From positions 1 to 14,069 of the forward strand of contig JAAWLS010000027.1 in NCBI GenBank assembly GCA_022798035.1: a stretch of DNA of 14,069 bases. The letters are read 5' to 3'. The stretch comes from Lachnospiraceae bacterium. GTDB taxonomy: Bacteria; Bacillota; Clostridia; Lachnospirales; Lachnospiraceae. Each line of letters starts with the position of its first letter. Positions within the stretch are counted from its first letter, which is position 1. Shown here in pieces: positions 1 to 7,774 of the stretch. The notes under the pieces were generated by a model that made no database searches, was not told where the DNA came from, and worked only from the letters and a program-made list of their open reading frames with translations. The position numbers were made by a program, and so were the translations under genes.

Positions 1-147
1 GGGGGACTTTTTCAGGAGGGTCTCCGTTATGGGGAAAGGACGAAAATGAGGAACCAATATGAGGCGCAGCATTTTCCGGGAAGCGCCAGTTCTTTTTTCT
101 TTCCCAACATGGAATTTCCAGGTTCCATGACTGCGGCACAATTATAA
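1..147 (+). CDS. C-terminal end of an unrecognised reading frame (5' partial)
   Basis: Frame 1 is open from the left edge for 48 codons and stops with TAA at 145-147. The translation begins GGLFQEGLRYGER and ends PGSMTAAQL. I do not recognise it. It could be the tail of a real gene that starts outside the window, or chance, since 48 open codons is not significant. Its last third overlaps a perfect 7-bp hairpin (CATGGAA at 108-114 with TTCCATG at 123-129) that is not followed by a T-tract, so it does not look like a normal terminator. No further function can be offered. Confidence 0.3.
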   Translation, partial: GGLFQEGLRYGERTKMRNQYEAQHFPGSASSFFFPNMEFPGSMTAAQL

Positions 148-504
148 TTTATTTGGATTCAGGTGCTAGAAGAAATACACTTGAATGCTGCAGGCGGTTC
201 CGGGAAATGCTGCATTTTAAAAATTTTATAAAAGCTGCCGGCAGCGTCTGTGCTGTCGAAAAAGGTCTTGCGGCATATCATCAGACTGCAAAACTGCCGT
301 GAAGTTAATCTAAGAAAGGGACTGTTTCACAAAAGTAATGGCTGATGTAGATGCCGGGAGATGAAATTCCTGAAAAATATTATAGGAACAGGAACTATCC
401 GGGTACAGACGTTTTGTTGAAAACACACAGATATTTTCGTTGAATACAGTCATCTGCTAAAAATACAAAAATGATTGCTTTGTTTCCAGGTTAATTTTAT
501 CGGA

Positions 505-533
505 TTTCCACATACTATGAAATATGATATAAT
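505..533 (+). promoter_or_regulatory. Candidate sigmaA promoter, TTTCCA-17-TATAAT
   Basis: A consensus -10 (TATAAT, 528-533) is preceded at 17 nt by a 4-of-6 -35 (TTTCCA, 505-510). No gene follows for 600 nt, so the product, if any, would be a noncoding RNA or a very long mecA leader. Confidence 0.35.
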
Positions 534-855
534 AGAAACGGGAAAATACATTTATACAAGAAATGATTTTGAAATGTGTTTGACTTGAAAAGACCTTAAA
601 ATAACGGCGGAACAACTATCTGGAATTACGCTCTGCCGCGGCGGCTTCGATTCAGCAGAAATTACATTTGAAAAATGGGTATAATGAGTAAAAAATTTCT
701 GCAAAATAGATATTATTTGTGATTGACTCCTTTCTGTCTGAACCAGATAAATCTCTCTTCGACAGTTATAACATACAAATATTGTCAAATGCAATCCCTT
801 TTGCGAAATATTTAGAAAATTAATATTTTTTTTAGAAAATACGGGAGTGTACGAC

Positions 856-885
856 TTGACGAAATATAAGAATATGTAATATACT
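856..885 (+). promoter_or_regulatory. Candidate sigmaA promoter, TTGACG-18-TATACT
   Basis: TTGACG (856-861) and TATACT (880-885) match consensus at 5 of 6 positions each with an 18-nt spacer. It points toward mecA, about 270 nt upstream of the start codon. Confidence 0.4.
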
Positions 886-980
886 TTGAGTACTATAAGC
901 GGGAAAACACAATGGAATTTCCTGGTTATAGCGCTTGATTTTGTTCATGCTGCATTAATAGAATGTGAAGCGAAAGTGCC

Positions 981-1009
981 TTGACATTCTGATTATTAAC
1001 ATATATTAA
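981..1009 (+). promoter_or_regulatory. Probable mecA promoter, TTGACA-17-TATTAA
   Basis: A perfect -35 (TTGACA, 981-986) sits 17 nt before TATTAA (1004-1009), 4 of 6 to consensus. An overlapping TATATT at 1002-1007 is an alternative with a 15-nt spacer. It is the closest promoter-like pair to mecA and would give a leader of roughly 140 nt that includes the hairpin at 1088-1114. Confidence 0.5.
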
Positions 1010-1087
1010 GTGAAAGGTCAGTAATCTAGTAGAAACAGATTTTATTTCCGCGAACAATGAGCCAGGAAGCTGCACTGGCGTGGATTG

Positions 1088-1114
1088 CTGATTGAACATA
1101 AGGGTTTCAATCAG
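1088..1114 (+). promoter_or_regulatory. Perfect 9-bp hairpin in the mecA leader
   Basis: CTGATTGAA (1088-1096) pairs exactly with TTCAATCAG (1106-1114) around a 9-nt loop. It lies 25 nt upstream of the mecA ribosome site and lacks a T-tract, so it is not a classic terminator. A role in leader stability or protein binding is possible but unproven. Confidence 0.4.
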
Positions 1115-1154
1115 TATGAATTCCTGAGGTAGCAGTTTAGGAGGAAGTGATTAT

Positions 1155-1943
1155 ATGAAGATTGAAAAAGTAAATGAGAATCAGATTCGTTGTACTCTTA
1201 CCAGAGAGGATTTGGCGGATAGACATCTCAAGTTGAGTGAGTTAGCATACGGAACAGAGAATGCGAAATCGCTTTTTCGGGAAATGATGCAGCAGGCAGC
1301 CTATGAATGTGGATTTGAGGCAGAAGATATCCCATTAATGATAGAAGCGATTCCTCTGTCTGCTGATACAATTATATTGATTATCACAAAAGTGGAATAT
1401 CCAGAAGAGCTGGACACCCGGTTTTCGCAGTTTGCACCAGGCGACCCGGAGGAGGATGTAAGAGAAGAATATTCCGGGGAGGAAAACGACAAGATTTCCG
1501 AGACAACAGGGGCAGACGATATTTTAGATTTGTTCCGCAGGCTGCAGGAACAGACCAGAGAGGCAAAGGCCGGCGGCAGCAATGAGTTTATTCCTCTGGG
1601 AGAGACAATCAGACGAGAGGAGCAGGAAGAAAAAGAGCCGCTGATTGTAGACATCACCAAACTTTTCGTATTTGATGAACTGGATGAGGTCAATCGTCTG
1701 GCGCGTGTACTGAAAGGATTTTACAATGGTTGCAATGTACTTTACAAGAATAAGCTGAACCGCAAATATTATCTGATTATCAGTAAGAGCCAGCACACAC
1801 CGGAAGAGTTCAACAAGGTATGTAATATTTTAGCGGAATATGCGCATCAGGAAAAATATTCTTCTGCAATCAGGGCATATTTTGAAGAACATTATGAACT
1901 GATTTTAAAAGAAGATGCTTTGCAGATATTGAGCAAAATTTAA
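1155..1943 (+). CDS. mecA: MecA-family ClpC adaptor protein
   Basis: MecA delivers substrates to the ClpCP protease and helps assemble the ClpC hexamer in the cytoplasm; in Bacillus it targets ComK, hence its name as a negative regulator of competence. The N-terminal substrate-binding domain (residues 1-82, starting MKIEKVNENQIRCTLTREDL) and the C-terminal ClpC-binding domain (about 163-262, with ITKLFVFDELDEVNRLARVL and the NRKYYLIISK strand) have the family pattern. They are joined by an acidic linker (about 95-160) rich in E and D. At 262 residues it is longer than Bacillus MecA (218), mostly in this linker. The start is ATG with AGGAGG at 1139-1144. A terminator follows at once, so it is probably transcribed alone or with partial readthrough into the GH18 gene. 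I cannot tell its substrates from the sequence. Confidence 0.92.
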   Translation: MKIEKVNENQIRCTLTREDLADRHLKLSELAYGTENAKSLFREMMQQAAYECGFEAEDIPLMIEAIPLSADTIILIITKVEYPEELDTRFSQFAPGDPEEDVREEYSGEENDKISETTGADDILDLFRRLQEQTREAKAGGSNEFIPLGETIRREEQEEKEPLIVDITKLFVFDELDEVNRLARVLKGFYNGCNVLYKNKLNRKYYLIISKSQHTPEEFNKVCNILAEYAHQEKYSSAIRAYFEEHYELILKEDALQILSKI

Positions 1944-1948
1944 GAATG

Positions 1949-1978
1949 CCCCCTTGTGTTCATGCATAGGGGGTTTTT
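1949..1978 (+). terminator. Rho-independent terminator after mecA
   Basis: CCCCCT (1949-1954) pairs with AGGGGG (1968-1973) around a 13-nt loop and is followed by TTTTT (1974-1978). It ends only 18 nt before the GH18 start codon, so the next gene depends on readthrough or an unseen promoter. Confidence 0.85.
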
Positions 1979-1995
1979 CTACATGGGAGGATGAA

Positions 1996-3891
1996 ATGTC
2001 AGAGATGGACAGGGAAAGACCGGAAGAAGAGAGCCAAAAGGAGGAAGGGCGCACGGAGGAAGTGCCGGGTGCAGCGGCAGGAGAAAAAAGAGAGAGAAAT
2101 CCCAGAAAAAGGCCAAGGCAGTCCGGGAGAAGAAGGAAGCGGGGAAGAAGGTCCAGAAGGAGAAAAATGACGCCGCCGCTGGCCGCCGCTCTTTTTATCA
2201 CAATAGTGGTGCTGTTTGCTCTTCTGAGTATTGTGATTCGAAAGTACAGCCCCAGTAAGGAGCGGGCAGATTTAAACAGTTATTACAATGTACAAAGCGA
2301 AGAGGATTTGGCTGTTATCATGGACGGGAAGCGTCTGGAAGAAACGGCAAAATATTGGGATGGCTATGTGTACATGGACTATAAAACGGTGCAGAAGTAC
2401 CTGAACCAACGATTTTATTGGGATTCGAATGAAAATATTCTGAGGTATACCACGAATTCCGACTTAATTTCTGTAAATGCAGGAGAGAAAAGCTATGCTG
2501 TAACCAAGAAAAATGAAAATGTGGACTACGTTATTGTCAAAGTAGACGGGGAGAATATGTATCTGGCCCTAGACTTTGTACAGAAATATACGAATATTGA
2601 CTTCCAGGTTCACAGTGAGCCAGGGCGTGTAAAAATTACAGCGGCCTGGGGGGAAATACGCACCGCAAAAGCCAGAAAAGATACGGAGATTCGTGTCAAG
2701 GGCGGCATTAAGAGCCCCATTGTGGCAGACGTGGAAAAGGGAAGCAGAGTCACCGTACTGGAAAGCGGAGAGAACTGGAGCCGGGTCTGCACAGAGGATG
2801 GAATGGTAGGTTATCTGAAGAATAAGAGACTAGGAGAGATGAAAACAGAGACGATTTCCAGGGCATTTGAGGAGCCGGAATTTTCTCATCTTTTGAAGGA
2901 GGAACCTGTCAGTCTAGGATGGCATCAGGTAACAAATCAGGAAGGAAATGGAAGAATTTCCAATGTTCTCCAGTCTACCAAAGGAATCAATGTGATTTCG
3001 CCTACCTGGTTTTATCTGAATGACAATAACGGAAATATTTATTCTCTGGCCAGCAGGGATTATGTCAATTACTGCCACCAGAATAATGTAGAAGTGTGGG
3101 CGCTGGTCAGCAATCTGGAGAACCTGGATGTAGACACCACTTATGTGCTGACGCATTCTTCCACCAGAGATTACCTTACAAACCAGATTATAGCGGCGGC
3201 AATTGAGTATGATTTGGATGGTATCAATCTGGATTTTGAAGCGCTGAAAGGTGAAGTGGGAGACGCCTATATTCAGTTTATCCGAGAATTGTCATTGAAA
3301 TGTGAGAACAATAATCTTGTCTTGTCGGTGGATAATTATGTGCCTTCTAGCTACACGGCGTTTTATAATCGAGCGGAACAGGCAGTATTTGCTGACTATG
3401 TGATTATTATGGCATACGATGAGCACAACAGTTCTTCCGAGGATATCGGCTCTGTGGCTTCCATCGGTTTTGTGAGAGAGGGCGTGGAGAATACTTTGAA
3501 AGAGGTACCTCCGGAGCAGACCATATTGGGAATGCCTTTTTACAGCAGAGTGTGGGAGTTGACGCCGAAGGATGGAGCAGGAGAGGACGTGGAATCTGTC
3601 TCAGAGGATTATCTTCCCTATACCTTTAAATGTGTGGAAGAGGGAATGCAGACAGTGGAGAACCGTTATACAGTCAATGGAGTGGAGGCCGTCTGGTCTG
3701 AAGAGGATGGGCAGTATACAGCGGAATATAAGAACGAAGGCAAGACATACAAAATGTGGATTGAGAATGAAGCCTCTCTGGAGGAGAAGCTTAAGGTCAT
3801 GAAACAGCATAATCTGGCAGGGGCAGCTTACTGGAAATTAGGGTTTGAGCGGGCTTCCGCCTGGGACACTATCATAAAATATGTAAATTAG
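1996..3891 (+). CDS. Membrane-anchored GH18 glycosidase with SH3-like domain
   Basis: The protein (631 residues from the ATG at 1996) probably acts on peptidoglycan or another extracytoplasmic polysaccharide. It resembles the GH18 proteins of the YaaH/SleL type linked to spore or cell-wall hydrolysis. Visible parts are a charged cytoplasmic tail (1-57) with 18 of 27 residues at 31-57 basic, one transmembrane segment (about 60-81), and a copper-amine-oxidase-N-like region (about 95-215). Then come a bacterial SH3-like domain (about 221-280, with SRVTVLESGENWSRV and GMVGYLKNKRLGE) and a GH18 barrel (about 305-631). The catalytic signature is DGINLDFE at 408-415, with Glu415 the predicted acid/base; the usual second Asp is Asn, as in YaaH-type members. 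GGGAGG at 1985-1990 supports the ATG at 1996 over an in-frame TTG at 1954 that lies inside the terminator. Substrate and spore association are inferred. Confidence 0.88.
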   Translation: MSEMDRERPEEESQKEEGRTEEVPGAAAGEKRERNPRKRPRQSGRRRKRGRRSRRRKMTPPLAAALFITIVVLFALLSIVIRKYSPSKERADLNSYYNVQSEEDLAVIMDGKRLEETAKYWDGYVYMDYKTVQKYLNQRFYWDSNENILRYTTNSDLISVNAGEKSYAVTKKNENVDYVIVKVDGENMYLALDFVQKYTNIDFQVHSEPGRVKITAAWGEIRTAKARKDTEIRVKGGIKSPIVADVEKGSRVTVLESGENWSRVCTEDGMVGYLKNKRLGEMKTETISRAFEEPEFSHLLKEEPVSLGWHQVTNQEGNGRISNVLQSTKGINVISPTWFYLNDNNGNIYSLASRDYVNYCHQNNVEVWALVSNLENLDVDTTYVLTHSSTRDYLTNQIIAAAIEYDLDGINLDFEALKGEVGDAYIQFIRELSLKCENNNLVLSVDNYVPSSYTAFYNRAEQAVFADYVIIMAYDEHNSSSEDIGSVASIGFVREGVENTLKEVPPEQTILGMPFYSRVWELTPKDGAGEDVESVSEDYLPYTFKCVEEGMQTVENRYTVNGVEAVWSEEDGQYTAEYKNEGKTYKMWIENEASLEEKLKVMKQHNLAGAAYWKLGFERASAWDTIIKYVN

Positions 3892-3925
3892 AGCGGCAGG
3901 GGCGGATGCGTTTTGCAGAGCCGGC

Positions 3926-4041
3926 CCGCCGCAGGCGGAGAGGCTGTTGCAAATGCGATGGTTTTGCAAGATACCGTTACAGCAGTAATAATATCTGTAC
4001 ATTATCTTGTAGAACATGCTGTTTTGCAGCAGTCTCTTTTT
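3926..4041 (+). repeat. Structured intergenic element, terminator or MITE-like
   Basis: A short GC hairpin (CCGCC 3926-3930, GGCGG 3934-3938) is followed by a long-range stem. GAGGCTGTTGCAAA (3940-3953) pairs over all 14 positions, including two G-U pairs, with TTTGCAGCAGTCTC (4023-4036). Nested inside, CAAGATA (3967-3973) pairs with TATCTTG (4003-4009). A T-run (4037-4041) follows the right arm. The whole could end the GH18 transcript. The extended terminal inverted arms with a roughly 70-nt interior also fit a miniature inverted-repeat element. No obvious target-site duplication was found. Confidence 0.5.
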
Positions 4042-4157
4042 AGAGCAGGAAAATATTTGCCTGTTTTTCTATTCGCTACATTTTGATGTCCAGTCATTAC
4101 ATTTCTCCTAAGTTTTGGGAAAGAATACCGATAACATAATTGTATGAGGTGGAAACA

Positions 4158-4919
4158 TTGAATATAGCAATCTGTGATGATGAAAAATATGTGCGTATCT
4201 ACATACGCAAGTTGATTGAAAAGCAGGAAAAAGATTGTCAGATTTTCGAATTTTCATCAGGAGAAGCGCTGCTGAAGTTTCAAAAAGAAGGAAAAGAAAC
4301 TTTTGACATGCTTTTCCTGGATATTTCCATACAGGATGAAAATGGAATAGATGTGGCCAAACAGTTCAGAGAGGAGCAGGGAAGGTCTGGGTGGGGAAAT
4401 CTGCCTCTTTTGATTTTCGTGACAGGTTATCCGGAATATATGCCGGAAGCCTTTTCCGTGAATGCTTTTCAATTTTTGGTAAAGCCGGTAAAAGAGGAAG
4501 AATTTGAACGTGTTTTTACACAGGCTTCCAGAGAATGCCGCAGCTTTCTGGCGAAGCAGAGGACATCCTCAAAAGAACTGTTGATTCGGAGCGGAAAGAG
4601 CACTAGGAAAATACAGGAACATGAGATTTACTATGTGGAGAGCAGCAGCCGGAAAGTGATTTTGTGTCTTGCAGATGAAAAAATTTCCTATTACGACAAA
4701 ATGAGTGTGTTGGAGGAGAAACTACGGGAACATTTTTTTCGGGTGCACAAAGGATATCTCATCAATATGAGGCATGTGGAGCGCTACAGCCGGACAGAGG
4801 TGAAAATGAGAAATGGTGACAGTGTGCTTATCTCTAAATACAAATATCAGGATTTTGTGAAAGCATATCTATCTTATATCAGATGTGAGATGCAGCCAGC
4901 AGCGGCCAGCAGCAGATAG
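4158..4919 (+). CDS. LytTR-family response regulator
   Basis: This is the DNA-binding output of a two-component system of the AgrA/LytR/VirR type. The receiver domain (residues 1-120) shows the acidic pocket (Asp7, Asp8), the phosphoacceptor Asp55 in MLFLDIS, Thr89 and Lys109 in FLVKP. A LytTR domain spans about 139-240 (KELLIRSGKSTRKI, YYVESSSRKV, FFRVHKGYLIN). I place the start at TTG 4158, giving MNIAICDDE, because AGGTGG at 4147-4152 is 5 nt upstream and receivers of this class begin this way. An in-frame TTG at 4140 would add six residues with no ribosome site. The cognate kinase begins 35 nt downstream. Target genes are not evident; other AgrA-class regulators bind pairs of short direct repeats. 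Confidence 0.9.
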   Translation: MNIAICDDEKYVRIYIRKLIEKQEKDCQIFEFSSGEALLKFQKEGKETFDMLFLDISIQDENGIDVAKQFREEQGRSGWGNLPLLIFVTGYPEYMPEAFSVNAFQFLVKPVKEEEFERVFTQASRECRSFLAKQRTSSKELLIRSGKSTRKIQEHEIYYVESSSRKVILCLADEKISYYDKMSVLEEKLREHFFRVHKGYLINMRHVERYSRTEVKMRNGDSVLISKYKYQDFVKAYLSYIRCEMQPAAASSR

Positions 4920-4954
4920 ATACCAGAGACTTTTTAGATTTGGAGGAAAAATAG

Positions 4955-6337
4955 TTGAGCAGGTCAGAATATGAGCTGGCGGTTTATTTGTTTGGAATCT
5001 GTCATGGGGCGCTTCAGATAATATGCTTTTTGATGACATGGAATATTTTTTTCTCAGACAAAATTTTGAAGCCCTGGCATTACCAAAACCTGAGAAAAGA
5101 GAAAGGCAGAAGCCTTGCAGTATTTATTTTAGCGGGATGGAACCTTTTTGCTAGTGGATGGCCGGGAATTCCTTCTGGAGTTCGGTATCTTGTGTCAGCT
5201 TTGGGCATTCTGGGTTATATGCTGATTAAGCGGAAAGAGGATTTGGAAAAGACTGCCTTTGTATTGCTGCTGTTTTATAATTTTCACGGATTGGGTTTTC
5301 TGATTTCCAACAGTATTTTTCAGTATGTGGAAGAGTGGCTGATGAACGGCCTGAATGCGGAATCACAGAATTACCTTTCTCAGGTGTATCTGAGAATTAC
5401 CATCAATCAATGGTTGCTGCTGGTCTGTTATGGACTGATGTTTCTTCTCATGATAAAAATTTTGAAAAAAATCGTAGAAAAGCCCTTTCATATGAATTGG
5501 CAGGATGTTCTGTTTTTATCTGTTCTCAATGCAGCAGGCGGAATGTTTGCCAGAATTGTGATGGAACTCTCTTTCGTTAAGATGGAACAGGAAGTATTCA
5601 TGCTGTTTGACGAGAGACGGGAGATGATATGGAAGATTCCGGCAATTGCAGTGTTTATTTATGTGGGAGAAATCTCTGCTATTTATATTTATCAGCGGTA
5701 TATGGCACTTCTGTTAGAGAGACAGAAACATTTTGTGGAAGGGCAGCAGACGAAAGCACTTCACAGAAGGCTGGAGGAAGCAGAGAATTTTTATGGCAGT
5801 GTCCGGAAAGTAAGGCATGAGATGCGCAATCACATGATAAACATCAAGGGTCTGGCTGCCGGGGAGAATTATGAGGAATTAGAGCATTATATTGAGAGAT
5901 TGGATGAGACTATACAGACGTTAGATTACAAATTTGTGACGGGGAATCCGGTGACGGATGTGGTAATCAATGACAAATACCAAAGAGCAGCGAAAGCGGG
6001 AATTGATTTTCAGGTGAATTTTCACTATGTGCAGGACAATGGGATACCTGTATTCGACTTGGGAATCCTGCTGAGCAATCTTTTGGACAATGCCATTGAG
6101 GCGTGTGGGAAATTGGAAGGGGAGCGGCGGTATATTGTGCTCACCCTGAAACAAAAGCCTCCCTTTTGGCTGCTTGAAGTGGAGAATAATTTTCTGGCTG
6201 CAGAAGGGTTTCCAGGAGAAGGAATTGGACTGAAAAACGTGAGGGAAATAGCGGAACGTTACCTGGGAGGCATGGATATCAGGATAAAAGAGAATATATT
6301 TCAGATTATAGTTATGCTGCAGCAGAAAGAGGAATAG
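4955..6337 (+). CDS. GHKL-type (AgrC-like) sensor histidine kinase
   Basis: This is the membrane sensor partner of the upstream LytTR regulator. About six or seven hydrophobic segments fill residues 8-245, as in quorum-peptide sensors of the AgrC/VirS class. They are followed by a helical linker and a dimerisation helix with the phosphoacceptor His288 in RHEMRNH. The ATP-binding domain has an N-box (about 371-383, LLSNLLDNAIEAC) and a G-box (about 419-428, GEGIGLKNV). The TTG start at 4955 is supported by GGAGG at 4942-4946. The gene sits in an operon with the regulator (35-nt gap) and the next gene (16-nt gap). No agrB/agrD-like peptide gene is visible nearby, so the signal is unknown. Confidence 0.9.
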   Translation: MSRSEYELAVYLFGICHGALQIICFLMTWNIFFSDKILKPWHYQNLRKEKGRSLAVFILAGWNLFASGWPGIPSGVRYLVSALGILGYMLIKRKEDLEKTAFVLLLFYNFHGLGFLISNSIFQYVEEWLMNGLNAESQNYLSQVYLRITINQWLLLVCYGLMFLLMIKILKKIVEKPFHMNWQDVLFLSVLNAAGGMFARIVMELSFVKMEQEVFMLFDERREMIWKIPAIAVFIYVGEISAIYIYQRYMALLLERQKHFVEGQQTKALHRRLEEAENFYGSVRKVRHEMRNHMINIKGLAAGENYEELEHYIERLDETIQTLDYKFVTGNPVTDVVINDKYQRAAKAGIDFQVNFHYVQDNGIPVFDLGILLSNLLDNAIEACGKLEGERRYIVLTLKQKPPFWLLEVENNFLAAEGFPGEGIGLKNVREIAERYLGGMDIRIKENIFQIIVMLQQKEE

Positions 6338-6353
6338 AAGGAGGAAGAAGAAT

Positions 6354-7013
6354 ATGAGAGTTACGGACCAGATTTTAAACGCAACAGCAAGACGGGCAGG
6401 GGTTCCTATCAATATGCCGCTGACAGATTACCTCAACAAAAGTTACGGGAACAGCCTTCTGGAAGCCTTGGGGAAAAAGAATGAGGTGGTAGACACAGGG
6501 AAAAAGAAAAGTTATGAGAAGCTGGAAAAGACGGCGGAACAGTTGTCTCAGGCTGCAGAAGCATTTTTGGCAGAGGGACAGGATTCTATGTTCGCAAAGG
6601 CGAAAGAGAGCGGAGACAAGGAGGAAATCTACAGCCATGTAGAAAAGATGCTGGAACAGTATAACAATACAATGAAAGCATTGAAATCAACGGCAACACC
6701 CTTAAATCAATACTACCGTCAGAAACTGCAGGAGGCTGCCGGAGCGAACAGGGAGGCTTTGAAAAATGCAGGAATTACCATAGACCAGGCTGGCGTCATG
6801 AAAGTAGATAAGACAAAACTGCAGGAGGCGGATTTGGAAAGTCTGGAGAATTTGTTCGGCGCATCAGGAGATTTTTCGAGAAAAATGTCTTACCTGGGAG
6901 AACGGATTGCGGACAATGCAGGAGAAAATGCTAAAAGCTATTCCAGCCAATATAATGCACAGGGCAGTAATTTCTATGGATTTTATGCCAATAAATATGA
7001 TTTTTGGGGATAA
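6354..7013 (+). CDS. Uncharacterised 219-residue protein in the two-component operon
   Basis: I do not recognise a defined family. The protein is hydrophilic, with no signal peptide or membrane span. It has a helical, probably coiled-coil, middle (about 50-135, rich in K, E, A and Q). The C-terminal portion (about 136-190) contains GITIDQAGVMKVDKTKLQ and a spaced LENLFGASGDFSRKM pattern that recalls the end of FliD-type flagellar cap proteins. The last 25 residues are rich in S, Y, N and G (SSQYNAQGSNFYGFYANKY), perhaps a disordered or surface-active tail. AAGGAGG at 6338-6344 supports the ATG. Tight spacing after the kinase and a strong terminator downstream make it the last operon gene, so it may be co-expressed with the signalling pair. 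Any flagellar or structural role is inference from weak pattern similarity. Confidence 0.75.
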   Translation: MRVTDQILNATARRAGVPINMPLTDYLNKSYGNSLLEALGKKNEVVDTGKKKSYEKLEKTAEQLSQAAEAFLAEGQDSMFAKAKESGDKEEIYSHVEKMLEQYNNTMKALKSTATPLNQYYRQKLQEAAGANREALKNAGITIDQAGVMKVDKTKLQEADLESLENLFGASGDFSRKMSYLGERIADNAGENAKSYSSQYNAQGSNFYGFYANKYDFWG

Positions 7014-7067
7014 GGGAATATTCATGTAACTATGGACATTTTCCAGGTTGTCCGCAGGAATAAATTT

Positions 7068-7123
7068 GATAAGAAAAAGCAGGCTGCCTTTGTGCCTCAC
7101 AAAGCAGTCTGCTTCTTCTTATC
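7068..7123. terminator. Strong bidirectional terminator between convergent genes
   Basis: An arm at 7068-7094 (GATAAGAAAAAGCAGG then CTGCCTTTGTG) pairs with 7098-7123 (CACAAAGCAGTCTGCTT then CTTCTTATC) with one A-C mismatch, one G-U pair and one bulged C. The outer A/T-rich part gives a T-rich tail on both strands. It lies between the 219-residue-protein gene and dcd, which face each other. Confidence 0.85.
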
Positions 7124-7124
7124 G

Positions 7125-7170
7125 GTTCACTTATGGTTTGAGTTTTACTATCCGTTCATTTATAGTTTGA
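7125..7170. repeat. Pair of 17-bp direct repeats, 29-bp period
   Basis: GTTCACTTATGGTTTGA (7125-7141) and GTTCATTTATAGTTTGA (7154-7170) agree at 15 of 17 positions. They sit between the two hairpins at the convergent gene ends. The two differences are transitions. Function unknown. Confidence 0.6.
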
Positions 7171-7173
7171 ATC

Positions 7174-7211
7174 AGCAGTTCAGTCCGCATCTGAACTGCT
7201 ATTTGTTTTTG
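7174..7211 (+). terminator. Second hairpin overlapping the end of dcd
   Basis: AGCAGTTCAG (7174-7183) pairs perfectly with CTGAACTGCT (7191-7200) around a 7-nt loop. A T-rich run (7202-7210) follows on the plus strand, so it would act mainly as a back-up plus-strand terminator protecting dcd from the opposing operon. Confidence 0.6.
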
Positions 7212-7738
7212 AGAAAGTCCAGAGATACTCGGGAACCAGTGGCGCCTTTTTGCCCCTGGTATTTTCCGGAATAAGGATGCAGGGCAGAATGTTCCATTTT
7301 GGCCAGCACAAGCTGTCCGATTCTGTGGCCGGACTGCAGCTCGATGGCACATCGGTTGGCATTAAAGAGTTCAAGGGTGATTTCTCCCTCAAATCCAGGG
7401 TCGACCCAGCCGGCATTTTGAATAAAGAGGCCCAGCCGGCCCAGAGAACTGCGGCCTTCCACGAAGGCAGTCAGGTTGTCCGGCAGAAGGATATATTCCA
7501 TGGTGGTTGCCAGCACAAATTGACCAGGCAGCAGCAGGTATTTCTCTGTTGTGATAGTCTTGTATTTAATTTCTTCATTTAATCGAATGATTCCATTAGA
7601 AGTATCATCAATAATACAAAAAGTGTTGCCCAGACGAATGTCCACGCTGGCGGGCTGAATCTGGGACTGTTCCAGAGGCTCTATGTTCAGAACTCCTTCT
7701 CTCATAAACTGGCAGATTTCTCCATCGGACAGAATCAT
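7199..7738 (-). CDS. dcd: dCTP deaminase
   Basis: This enzyme converts dCTP to dUTP (or, in bifunctional members, directly to dUMP) to supply dTMP synthesis. The 179-residue length and trimeric dUTPase-fold motifs fit the family. They are QPASVDIRLG (28-37), the substrate loop EGRSSLGRLGL (94-104), and GWVDPGFEGEITLELFN (110-126) with Glu123 the predicted catalytic residue. The C-terminal GQKGATGSRVSL closes the active site. I cannot decide from sequence alone whether it is mono- or bifunctional. The ATG at 7738 has AGGAGG (reverse strand, about 7745-7750) upstream and a near-consensus promoter. It is the only minus-strand gene in the window and is divergent from cwlD. Confidence 0.93.
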   Translation of the reverse strand: MILSDGEICQFMREGVLNIEPLEQSQIQPASVDIRLGNTFCIIDDTSNGIIRLNEEIKYKTITTEKYLLLPGQFVLATTMEYILLPDNLTAFVEGRSSLGRLGLFIQNAGWVDPGFEGEITLELFNANRCAIELQSGHRIGQLVLAKMEHSALHPYSGKYQGQKGATGSRVSLDFLKNK

Positions 7739-7774
7739 AATATTTCCTCCTGACTACGATTTTTGACTTTCCCT

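Larger units (their letters stand above)
148..1154. other. 1-kb gene-free, AT-rich intergenic region
   Basis: No reading frame here has both a credible start with a ribosome site and protein-like composition. The stretch holds three promoter-like hexamer pairs (separate entries), a perfect 12-bp palindrome GCTGCCGGCAGC at 234-245, and a 13-bp odd palindrome AAATGCTGCATTT at 205-217. A 16-mer ATGGAATTTCCTGGTT at 912-927 matches 109-124 at 15 of 16 positions. GCAGCATTT at 67-75 is inverted near 205-213. A GGGACTGTTTCAC motif starts near 319 and resembles ends of some clostridial insertion sequences, but no partner end or transposase is present. It may be a decayed mobile-element site or host an unrecognised small RNA. 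Confidence 0.45.

Noticed and set aside
351..443. 30-codon plus-strand frame starting MPGDEIPEKYY
   Set aside because: Looks slightly protein-like but has no ribosome site and is too short to support.
552..794. 80-residue minus-strand reading frame in the upstream gap
   Set aside because: Starts at TTG without usable ribosome-site spacing; composition is not protein-like and no motif is visible.
3970..3982. LytTR-type binding half-site near ACCGTTACA
   Set aside because: Matches only the first part of the consensus and has no properly spaced second copy.
7250..7582. 110-residue plus-strand frame across dcd
   Set aside because: Antisense shadow of the well-supported dcd gene.
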